Shown here: positions 22,301 to 32,089 of the stretch, piece after piece
How positions within the stretch are numbered: the stretch's first letter is position 1
How the letters are laid out: each line of letters begins with the position of its first letter
Assembly: GCA_003184365.1 (NCBI GenBank)
Contig: NKYR01000001.1
Location: 62,001 to 126,000, forward strand
DNA from: Evernia prunastri
Taxonomy: Eukaryota > Ascomycota > Lecanoromycetes > Lecanorales > Parmeliaceae
Length of the DNA: 64,000 bases
Reading direction: 5' to 3'
The notes under the pieces: generated by a model
What the model was told of the DNA's origin: nothing
Database searches by the model: none
What the model saw: the letters and a program-made list of their open reading frames with translations, nothing else
Translations under genes and position numbers: made by a program

Positions 22301-23240
22301 AATATTCATTCAGCAGCATGTAGCATTGCTTCCGGCCGAACTTCGTTCTCGCAAAGCACAGTATTTGCTCTTCTGTGCGATAAGTTCTCTTCGATTTTGT
22401 CAAAATCACTATTGGATAATCCAGGGTGTCCTTGACCTTGCTTGCATGCTTTTGGAATACGGTGCAAATCCAAATACGCCTGGACTCGGAAGCACTGTCT
22501 GGGGTTATCTCCTGGTAGTAATGTTCAAGACGAGGCATCATTGGAGTAAAGCTGTAGGAGCTTTCTGGAGAATAGCTGTCAAATGCTTCATCGACCACGG
22601 TGCCGATACGAATGGCACGCTATCTAGGAGGAAATTCCACACGCTCAAGATTAAGAGACATAATCTTCACGCACTTGCGATTGATCTTCCAGATCTGGGG
22701 GATCGCTCAGAATATCGGACCAAGTGTTTTATTGGCATCGAGGTGTCTGTTCCAACAGTGATTCGGTTCTGTCTTTGTGCTTCGCCCGCCGCCACAGATA
22801 TTCTTTCAAGCTGTATGCCCAACGGCGCTTTACTAAACTCCAAAATCACGGAAATGACTGTCCAAATTGAGGAGCCGATTTCCAGTAGAGAAGTTCCTCC
22901 TAAGGTTATAAAGAGGTGGGCGCTGTCTCAGCAGCAGTCGGATCGACTGCTTGAGGCATTCCACGGACTTATCAGACCCGATCCTCCGGATCAACTGCTT
23001 GGGGCATTCCAAGGAAACCCACCCAACGAGTTGTCATGGAAAGTCTGGGATTCGGCGAACGATAATCTGAAGCGTCAAATATTGTTACTATACAGTGAGC
23101 TTTCCGGGGAGCCTTACGAGGACAGCAACAACGATGGAACGTCAAGCCAGGACAGTTACCGCAATCGGCGCAGAGAGGCGGGCATCTTTCTGCGGCAGCC
23201 CCAGAGCCAGCATTGCAAGGGAAATACTGCTACTGCATGA
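19365..23240 (+). CDS. NLR-like protein: alpha/beta hydrolase (DUF676/PGAP1-like) plus NACHT
   Basis: Exons 19365-19459, 19507-19750, 19803-20174, 20234-20453, 20517-20703 and 20750-23240 join in frame to 1202 residues. The N-terminal domain is a serine hydrolase of the lipase/PGAP1 type: DIVFVHGLNP (about residues 32-41), nucleophile Ser126 in VAHSLGG, FFAVPHQG, and His263 in NSTHSEVCQF. The NACHT ATPase follows with Walker A GKAGSGKST (about 376-384), Walker B CFFIDGLDEF (about 483-492) and sensor VLSSRP. A winged-helix/linker region comes next, then a C-terminus with only faint ankyrin-like traces (LLEYGANPNTP, FIDHGADTNG). This is the architecture of fungal STAND/NOD-like receptors, some of which act in non-self recognition and regulated cell death. 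The ligand and partner are unknown. Confidence 0.88.
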
Positions 23241-23706
23241 GCATGTGCATCTTAGAGCTGTGAGCCAAAGTTCAAGGGTGCTGATGATAAGAGTAGCATA
23301 CGCCAATACGATCTGTGAGGCACAAACGCTTGTGCAACCGCTGTGAGGCTGGAAGGGGTTCCTTATGTTGATGGAACATGACGATTTACGACAGCTGCGC
23401 CATTCTTGACATCAAGCATCTATTAAGCTTTCTTTGTATGAGAATTTTGATCTACGAAGCCCCTGACAGCTTTGACGAGAGTCGGTATTTGAGCTTCCGT
23501 CTGTGACCATCCAACCCAACGCGTCAAGTGTCCAGCATACATCTCTTCACGCATGTTTCCGGCAACAGCAGAGACTGACAAACCTTTATTTCCCTTAAAG
23601 ATATGTACAGAAGCGAACCCACCACCCCTCCTAGAGACCTCGCACGATCAACGCCCAAGGTCCCTCATTACCACATACAGCCCCCCTCCATCCCTCCTCT
23701 CCCCCA
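23241..23706. other. Convergent intergenic region
   Basis: This lies between the NLR gene end and the PTH11-like gene end. The right half is C-rich. No gene is seen. Confidence 0.5.
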
Positions 23707-25317
23707 TCAAAACACCTTATCCTTATACTCCAACCAATCACTACTCGTAACCACCACCTCATCCTTAACCCTTATCCCCCCCGCCGGCACATTCATCTCC
23801 TCCAGACTGATCTCATCCTCCAAGCCCCTCCCCCCGACCTTCCCCCCCCTCACATTCGTCTCATGCCCCCACTGCGTCCTCCCCCCACCCCCACCACCAC
23901 CGCCGTCGGGCAGATCCTCCAACCGCTCGAAATATCCCTCGCGCCCGTCCTCGATGACCGCGCCCATGCGCGGGCTGCGCCAGACCATGCGCGACGCCCC
24001 GCTGCTCGTGTCCTGGGCGCTGCTGCCCTTGTGTTTGCCGCCGCTGCTGCTGTGGGCGGTGCGGCTGACGCCGACGCCGCGGGTGGTGCCGCGCGCGAGG
24101 AGGGAGATGAGGGGCCGGAGGCTGGGGATGCAGGCGCTGATGACGCCCATGGATGGTTCGGCCGCGGACCAGATGGCGGAGTTGACGTAGTTCCCTGTGT
24201 GGGGGCCCTGCTGTTAGAGAGAGATATTTTTGGGGGGAGGGAATGGTTGGGCGTACAGGTGACGTCGACGGAAGCGAGTCTGGAGAGCACGACTAGGCGG
24301 ATGATGCTGATGATGCAGACGCTGGCATGATGGTTAGAAAGCTCGTCCATGACCCAAGTGCACAAGGCTTGGCTTACAATCCTGCGCAGACGAAGATACC
24401 CGTCAATACGCCTTTCTGTGAAGCGGTCGTCCGCAGCCGCCAAAGCAGGGGTATAGGCTATATCGCTGTCAGCGATACGCCTATGCATACCTAAGCACGA
24501 CATCTTACAAGCATGATGATGAGGAAATCTATCACGCAATTGACAGCCCCGGGGACAATCTGCACCAGATCGCCATTGGCGCACTTCCCGGGACCCGCTC
24601 TATCCCAAAAGTGATGGATTGGCTGACTGCATCGTCTGTAAGCGCCGCACGTTTTCTCATTGGAACTGGAGTTTTACCATTGGAAGACGGCTGTCAACAG
24701 GGAGCCCACGAAATAGCACAGCACGATGCCAGTGGCGATCATGAGTAGCAGCTTGAGCTGTTGTACGGGGAAGATGCGCCTATAGAATGCAAGACTGAGA
24801 GACGGCGTAAATTAGCTGAGTGACATTCCAAGATTCTTTGAAAGGTGGTAAGGCTAACATGGCGAGTTTGACGACGGACGTCGCGGAGAAGTATCCGATG
24901 AGGTATATGTACAAGATCTTGAGGAACTCTACCGTGTTGTCGGTAGGATCTTTGAGGCCGTATATATGTCTGCCAAAATCATTGCGCCGTTGCGCTTGGG
25001 AACTGTCAGCCTACTGCCATACCGTTGTGGTCATGAGTACTGACAGATGAGGACGCATATGCATTGAATATAGCACAAGGCCTAGATCATCTTCTTCAGC
25101 AATTCGCAGCCAGGATTCTGCAACTCGAAGTATCACTGACACAAGCCAAGACCACGAAGAAATCATCCCACCAGTAGCCGGCGCGGGCAACCTTTCTGGA
25201 CACCAGGCGCGCAATAACGAAGAGTGTCGGCAGCACTATGAGAAAAATCATAGATCCAACCAGTCTCGGCCCTTGATCGGCGTTCAAGTCGATTCCCGGA
25301 GGAGGTGTGTCTGCCAT
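23707..25317 (-). CDS. PTH11-type seven-helix membrane receptor (fungal rhodopsin-like domain)
   Basis: Eight exons on the minus strand (25317-25141, 25081-25041, 25002-24859, 24794-24678, 24626-24509, 24457-24378, 24321-24257, 24194-23707) join in frame to 409 residues. Family marks appear in order: GYWWDDFFVVLAC after helix 1, NDFGRHIYGL, YLIGYFSATSVVKLAILAFYR with RIFP, FQCQPIHHFWD, and NCVIDFLIIMLPIPLLWRL. Then come QKGVLTGIFVCAGFVCIISI, DVTWNYVNSAIWSAAEP and MGVISACIPSLRPL. There is no CFEM domain. The tail is Gly/Ser-rich and cytosolic. Such receptors are thought to sense surface or nutrient cues through G proteins; the ligand is unknown. The 41-bp exon 2 is unusually short but restores the family sequence exactly. 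Confidence 0.9.
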
Positions 25318-27105
25318 GGCGGTTATGTGTGAATGTTATTGCTGCAAATCCGCGGTGTCGACGCCTCGTGCCTTGTCCATAGAATATTATCCAGTCGAGT
25401 CCATGATACTGAAAGGAATGAAAACCTCAGCAATGAATGTCACGACAGGTAGGCCACCCAACGCCATAGTTAAGCTACAGTAGTGCTAGAACTAGCAGAT
25501 GATTCCCTCTTTCCGTGTGTCTGGAACACCATCAATCAATAACATATTATTGTTACCGTATTACTCATAGCGGTGTGCTGTAGAGTTGACGCATTGCGAG
25601 GTTCGCTTAAGTATGGCAAAGACTGAATCCCTGTCGAAACCCATGCCGCAATACGCGAATCCTAAACCTAGAGCCAGCTTTGCCTCGGGCTAGCCTCCAC
25701 TCCAGCCCGAAATGACGACGTCGCACTCGCATACCAAAGTAAAGTCAAGTGGTTCGTGGGTTAAGCTCGAGGATAAAGTGCAATATGACGCGAGACCAGT
25801 CCTGATGAAGTTAAAACACGTGAATGTAATATAGAGAGTTGGGTTCAGGGTTCTTGAAGCCAGCTGTGCCACGTTCTCCCCACACACCTCCGCACAGTCG
25901 AAAATTCAAAATGATAATCCTAGCCGGCCCGCCCCTCATGCATGGTTTACCTGCAGAAGCTTGGACGCAATCCAAAGGAATTGATAGGTGGGATGAGTGG
26001 GTCCGACAGAACCAGTGTTCGACCTTGTGGCCAGTGCACGCCACTCCAATCCAAGGACTGTGAGAAGGCGGGCCATAGATGGTGATGCTATTCCCCCAAT
26101 TTCCTATGAAACTGCGCCCTGCATGTTGTCCAGCAGCTCTCTGGGCTACAGCTGAGAACGCCGTATGCAGTCCGCATACAGTAGATTTTGCGATAACGCC
26201 AAAGGTCTCCCATGCGATAAGAGATTAGATAATAGCAGCACTTGCCGGCGGAGGAATTTGTTACATATGCTTCGCATAATTTTAGACTTCCCTGGGTCCC
26301 TGCAAGCATCCATTCACGTGGAATTCATAATTCCGGACACGAGGAACCCCACCCAGCTGCTTGCTGAAACACTGGCTGGTTGAAAGAAATGAAATGGACA
26401 GATCATGCACCACCGCTCGTGAGATTGAGTCGTCTGCACGTGCTATCTCTGCTTGGACTGAAGGGTAACATACCTACCGGCTCTACCTACCAGAAAGGCT
26501 AGCTTATTAGGTTAGAAAGAGTAAAGCAGGTATTTGGTTGCAGATCATCACTCGTGACTTTCCTTCTATTACTCATGGATTCAAGACTCGGATAAAGAAG
26601 GTGTAGCGTACTATTAGGGTCAATGACTCGCCAGTCGCCACAGTAAACTCAGACGAAGTTACCAGGCACTGTGGATTCTTGTAACCGCTTTTTTGCATAG
26701 GAAAGACAGAATCATTCCGTAACTCCAGGCCAATAGTCTGTGCAGATCTGAAAAAGGTGTATATTCCAGTAGTCTTGTTTTCGAGCTCCGAGTACATGCC
26801 TCATGATGGAGGCCAATTCATGGTACGCTGCCTCTTGTTACCACCACCTGCAAACTTCCAGGATCTGAAGCCCATAAGCAAAGTGGCAAGTCGTCTGGTA
26901 TTGCTGACGCCCGGGGACCGTTGGGCCTTCTTCAAAGGACGTACTTCTCTTCTGCTACTATGCTTTTGTAACCTCTGTTCCAAAATTTCATGCTCTAACT
27001 TACATATTATATCCACCATAACTACTCTCCAGGCAAAAAATGGGAGCACAAGTTTTGGTTTCAGACAACAAGCCCTAAAGATTGAAACGTGTCTTCTGGA
27101 AATCT
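25318..27105. other. Gene-poor stretch
   Basis: This holds the PTH11-like promoter at its left end and the 3' end of the next gene at its right. Frames are short and lack signal peptides, motifs or splice continuity. I see no repeats or transposon signature. Confidence 0.5.
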
Positions 27106-27795
27106 TCATTGCGCATGCATTTCGAGCATATCGCTCTCGTCATCTGTCCTAGGAGTCCTTTCTGGATTGATTTTGACCACCGCCTCTCCTACCCCAATAT
27201 TGAATTGCTCAAACACTTGAACATATCCCCTCAACCTCTCTTCGGATGTCTCTGTACTCCTGTCGCGAAGAAATGAATCGCCGATTGCTGGCACGCTGTC
27301 CGCAATTATCAATGTTTTTAGATTCGGAGCCAACATTTCCCGATTCACCCAGAATATGGCGCTGAGATACTTCTCGAGTCGTCGCTGGCAACGTCTCGCA
27401 TGTTCAGCGGTTCTCACGTCGTTACCCGAGAACTTCCGGAAGAACGTTTCCGCTTCCAGGTAAAGAATTCTGACCAGATCGAAGTGCCGAGGAAGGAAGC
27501 GCCACTCTGACACAGCGAACCGGTTCCGCAGGGGTAGTGAGAAGGTATTTCTGCCGTAGTAATACTCTAGGGTTTCTCGATGGAGCTGGCGGCAGGAGAG
27601 GAAAAGAGCAGTCTTGGTATAGTGGGGTTTGGGGCAAAGGAATCTCACGATGCGGCCCTCGAGGTAGATAAAGGAGTAGATCTGGCACCGTACCTCCATA
27701 GGGAGCGTCAACAGGTGAGGTTTGTCGAGCATGGCTGGATGAGCATGGAAGATGCTCAGATTGAGCAATTGGTAAGGCTGAGAGGTGTGAGCCAT
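27106..27795 (-). CDS. F-box-like fungal protein (LPxEVR...IYxxIY type)
   Basis: A single exon encodes 229 residues. The segment LLTLPMEVRCQIYSFIYLEG is the N-terminal helix pair seen in a very common fungal family (LPPEIRxxIYxYVF type, 2EXR/F-box-like). It is followed by FLSCRQLHRETLEYYYGRNTF, also typical (CRQIxxExxxxxYxxNxF). The middle has FLPRHFDLVRILYLEAETFF, the conserved next block. The C-terminus is charged. These proteins may be substrate adaptors, but their function is not established. No partner is suggested by the neighbours. Confidence 0.8.
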   Translation of the reverse strand: MAHTSQPYQLLNLSIFHAHPAMLDKPHLLTLPMEVRCQIYSFIYLEGRIVRFLCPKPHYTKTALFLSCRQLHRETLEYYYGRNTFSLPLRNRFAVSEWRFLPRHFDLVRILYLEAETFFRKFSGNDVRTAEHARRCQRRLEKYLSAIFWVNREMLAPNLKTLIIADSVPAIGDSFLRDRSTETSEERLRGYVQVFEQFNIGVGEAVVKINPERTPRTDDESDMLEMHAQ

Positions 27796-29548
27796 ACGCA
27801 GCCGAGCGATATGCTGATTAATGAGCCTGATTGAGACTAGTGCTGGAGTATCTGGCTTGATTGGTCATAGTAGCGTGTTCTTCTTTCGCCGCTCTTCTTG
27901 TCATTTGGATCAAGCAGTATCTCGATTGGGGTAACCTATTTCGTCGACAGGACTCAAGCTCCCGACATCCTGATGACCCCATAACATAAGAAATGATAGT
28001 ATAGGCGTCTGAACTTTTCACTTCTTGTCATTTGGTCCAACCGTCTGGCCGAGATGTCCCTCCTCTCATTTGAACAATGTCACTCAATAGCAGAGACCGG
28101 GATCCAACTACTATTTCAAAGATTGTCATCTACAAAGCTTCGAGGACACCATCTGCAACTTGCATTTGCGCTTGAGACCCTATCATGGCACGAAGTTCTC
28201 TATTGAACATCCCAGCCTCTCGTCCATGTAAGATGGAGCTCAATATTGATTGCACGGCTCATTTTGTACAGGTAAAGATCATGCGCTGCTTCTGAGCTGT
28301 ATGGAAAGCAGATCATTTCTGAGGCGATTCTTCTGCTGGCAACATTGCGCTTGTAATAACATGCCAACCTGAGATAACCTAACCACTGGGATGTGGCTGG
28401 GTATGTGCCAAAGTGTGGTAGTTTCTCTCGAAGCATATGGTAGTGCAGCACAACGACGATTCGGTCACGTATCAGGAAACGGGAGCTCAGTCAAGCGATG
28501 GCCTGCCAAAAGTGGGACAGCTCTCCATGCCAGATCATGCGGCATCAACGGGACTCATTTTTGTGTGACGTCCTGGCCTGAGAAACTTTGGTCCGAGCTC
28601 CCAAATGCAAGCACCTCCTGATTTTACCGAAGTAACCAAGCCAATGAACGCAAGTGTGAAGAATTTAACAACCTATGGTAGCGGTTGTGGTGGACCTTAA
28701 GACTGTGGAAGCTTAAATCCTATGGAAAGCTGTCCCTGTGCGGTACCTTCGAGTACAGACGCCAGGAGCCTTAGCTTGGATATTGTTGCTCCGGCTGCTG
28801 CTTGTCTTGTTTTGGCCATGACTACTACTAGTAGCCAGCTTCATGGGAGAAGTGTTCCATAGTACGTGGATGAGAGGAGGTGGCCTATCTATGTCGTTGC
28901 AACTCAACGTACATGTCGAGTGAAAGCTTGGGGCCGAGAAATGGACTGGTGGGTCAGACTTCAGAAACGAGTTCCGGAAAGATGCCTGATTACGTCCTCT
29001 ACTCATGAAATGCGACTACGTCTCAATGAAGACACTATCAAAACCTGATTGCCTTAACGAGAGTAGAAACTAAGTTAGCTGAGACCTATTCCCACCTGAT
29101 TAAGTCGCCTTTTTTTCAAGACTTACTACGGTGCACACCAATCTCGAAGGCAATGGGGATAATTGGAAGAGGAAGGAGAGAAGAAATCATCTTCCGGCTT
29201 CTTTTGCCATAGGCAATAGTCGAGACCAGGGTATTACGCTTAAGCGAGTTGTGATTGAGATGGTTGCGCTGGGGGAACGAGTTGGTTTGAAGGCTGAAGT
29301 CAAGTACTGCACTCAGAATGCAGATATTTAGTCAAGACCATGACCAAGTGAATACTCATGCGAGTGACAGACGACTAAGACTGAAAGTACTTTGAACGAT
29401 AATCAATAGATCGTCTTGGCTCATCTGGCCAACCGTAATTACGTCGGCAGTCGGCAATTGCTACAACATACGTACTGCCGATATGATGTACGCTTGAGCA
29501 TCAACAACGTCAACCTCGCGCTTTCAGAGCATAACAGGATCCTCAGCG
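27796..29548. other. Gene-poor stretch
   Basis: I find no gene here on either strand. The right end is the sirtuin promoter. Confidence 0.5.
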
Positions 29549-31324
29549 ATGGCCGCGCATGACAAAGCCCGCTGGCATCCGCCGCTCAAGGCCCCTACCA
29601 TCGAAGTCATTGACTTGCTCTCCGATTCCGACTCCACTGATACCCTACATGGACTCGGCGACCACAAAGGACCGCGTGACGCGTACAACACGGTTTTGAA
29701 AGCGCAGGGGACGCCAGATGGAGATGTGCAATGGCGGGGGTCTCTCCAGGCTCCTGCCATCGAGATTGATGACTCGCTTTCCCGAGATGTATCCACGGAC
29801 ATGGGTGAGGTTGTTGTGAACGGGGAAGATGCCAAAGCGCGCGACGCGCTAGAGGAAGAAACCGACAGCGATGAGGATAGTCAATGGTCTCTCTACGAGG
29901 ATGCACTAGGTGAGGATGAGGATGAGGTGGCGCTGCATACTGGTAAGCTACCCCAAGCTCCATCTATCGCTTTCAGTGGCTAATTGACGCGAAGCTGATG
30001 GCTCCTGTACCCTCGACGAATCACTAGCGTTTCGTAAGCGATTGAGACTCATTGGAGGCGACCGGTTCGTTGCAGAGACAGTCGAGGCAGGAATCATAAC
30101 GGCAAAGAAGCTTTGTACCGCGTTCGGCATCCGGCCGCCATTCTTCTTGGAGGGTGAACCGGACGAGGCATACTACTCTCTACTGGACGTTGCAATATGT
30201 CGTGAGCTATCGAAAAGGGCCAAGCTGCCACAGCATAATACCATTGACGATGCGGTCTCACTGCTAAAAAAGTCACGGAATATTATTGTTCTCACTGGAG
30301 CTGGTGTAAGTATGGTATAGCAGGTTGTATGACTTGGGCTGATGGGCATAGATCTCAACAAGCCTCGGTATCCCAGACTTCCGCTCCAAAGAAACAGGTC
30401 TCTATTCCCAACTCCAGCATCTCGGTCTTAGTGACCCGCAGGAGGTCTTCGACATCAGTCTTTTCAGGCAAGATCCCAGCATATTCTATTCCGTTGCGAA
30501 AGATATTCTGCCGTCAAGTAAAAGATACTCGCCGACTCACGCCTTCATACGACTTCTGCAGGACAAGAACAAGCTCTTGACGAATTTCACGCAAAACATC
30601 GATAACCTCGAGGGTCATGCCGGAATACTTCCCGAGAAGCTGATTCAGTGTCACGGATCATTCGCTACTGCAACGTGTATTGAGTGTAAATATAGAGTCA
30701 GGTGTGAAGAGATATACAAGGAATTGAAGGCCGGACGTGTAGCGCGTTGCGATCGATGCATTCGATCTATAAGACAAGTCAAACCGGGTCTCAAGCGAAA
30801 AAGAAGCTCCAATGGGTCATCCGGTTCGAGGAAGAAGCGCCAAGACTACGAAGATAGCACGGATGATGAAGATGACGATATTGCGACTGCGGGAGTAATG
30901 AAGCCGGATATCACATTCTTCGGCGAGGATCTCCCGGCGACTTTCCATGATCGATTGATGAATCATGATAGAGATCTCGTGGATCTTGTACTTGTTATTG
31001 GGACATCTTTGAAGGTGGCGCCTGTATCTGAGGTTGTAGGAGTCTTGCCTCATCATGTCCCTCAGCTATATATCTCGAGAGAAGTAAGCATCCATCATCC
31101 TCACCCCAAATTGACATTACTGACCTCTTTCCTCTCTACAGCCTTGTTCCCATGCCAACTTCGACATCGACCTCCTCGGCGATTGCGACGCCGTCGTCAC
31201 CGAGCTCTGTCGGCGCGCAGGGTGGGACTTGCAGCACGAGATGATAGTCCATGATGAGAAAGTCGACGTGCAACTGAAAGAGGGCTACGAGTCTCGGTTT
31301 TCCTTTAAAGTTATCAAAGCATAG
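29549..31324 (+). CDS. Sirtuin, NAD-dependent protein deacylase (Sir2/Hst1 class)
   Basis: Exons 29549-29942, 30028-30305, 30352-31083 and 31142-31324 join in frame to 528 residues. The N-terminal 130 residues are acidic and low in complexity and begin with two IEVIDLLSDS-like motifs. The catalytic core holds every hallmark: GAG-ISTSLGIPDFRS across the exon 2/3 junction (about 221-236), TQNIDNLE (304-311), catalytic His325 in QCHGS, and the zinc cysteines Cys333/336 and Cys357/360. It also has FFGEDLP and the NAD site VIGTSLKVAP. Between the second CxxC and FFGEDLP there is a basic then acidic insert (LKRKRSSNGSSGSRKKR, STDDEDDD), which contains a likely nuclear signal. A nuclear histone deacetylase role in silencing is expected from the class. 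Which yeast paralogue (Sir2, Hst1 or Hst2) it matches cannot be fixed by eye, though the long N-terminus favours Sir2/Hst1. Confidence 0.93.
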
Positions 31325-32089
31325 CGTGGAATTTGCAGCCTGTGTGATACCCATCATATGTATCTGTGCGAGGGGTGAAGGCGTTGTCGATTTGGCGGCT
31401 GGGAAGATGTTTGATCGGGCGGATCACTGCCAGCTCTCTGTCATCTGTAAATATGTCCAACCGCAAACGACAATAGAGACACGGTTCCAGCTCCGGACGA
31501 CTCTCCTCACGTCCTAGAGATCAATTGTGGAAAGATGACCCCCATCAATCCATCAGAACGATGATTAGTACCTTATACAAAGCATTGAATTCCTTCAGCA
31601 TCGCATTTGCCTTTAGGTTTGTGACCGTCTTGACAGCGGTGGTGGTGGTGGCGGCGGCGGCGACTCAGCCACGCTGACACAGCCACACAGCAGCAACTTC
31701 AAGGCTCTCTCCCCCACCGCAACCCCATCTATCTATCCGTATCTCCTCTCTGACTTCAAACGTATCGTTCCTGTCTCCAGTCGCACACTCCCAGCAATTA
31801 TCAAGACGAACATGTAAACGCCTTGAAGAACACTCTTTAGCAATTGGATCGTTACAAGGCTACGTGCCTCGGCAGCCTGATATTCCGGACCTCCTACAGC
31901 AGCCTTTTTGCAAATCTACACTGCCATACCTCCGAAGCGTCCCGATGAAACATTCAATCAATCGATTCCCTCCCTCTCGACCTTGGCTTTGATCAAACCT
32001 AGCTGTGGCCGGCTTAAAGCCCGACCCGAGCCCTTCGTCGCTGACAGACAAAACGAGGATAGTCGGCTCGGGGCCAAGCTTTACACAGG
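31325..32089. other. Intergenic with a GGT/GGC simple repeat
   Basis: A short GGT/GGC trinucleotide run lies at 31639-31663. The rest shows no gene; it should carry the promoter and leader of the next gene, perhaps with a non-coding first exon. Confidence 0.5.

Noticed and set aside
10046..31324. Possible secondary-metabolite gene cluster
   Set aside because: There is a transporter and a receptor, but no polyketide synthase, peptide synthetase, terpene cyclase or other core enzyme.
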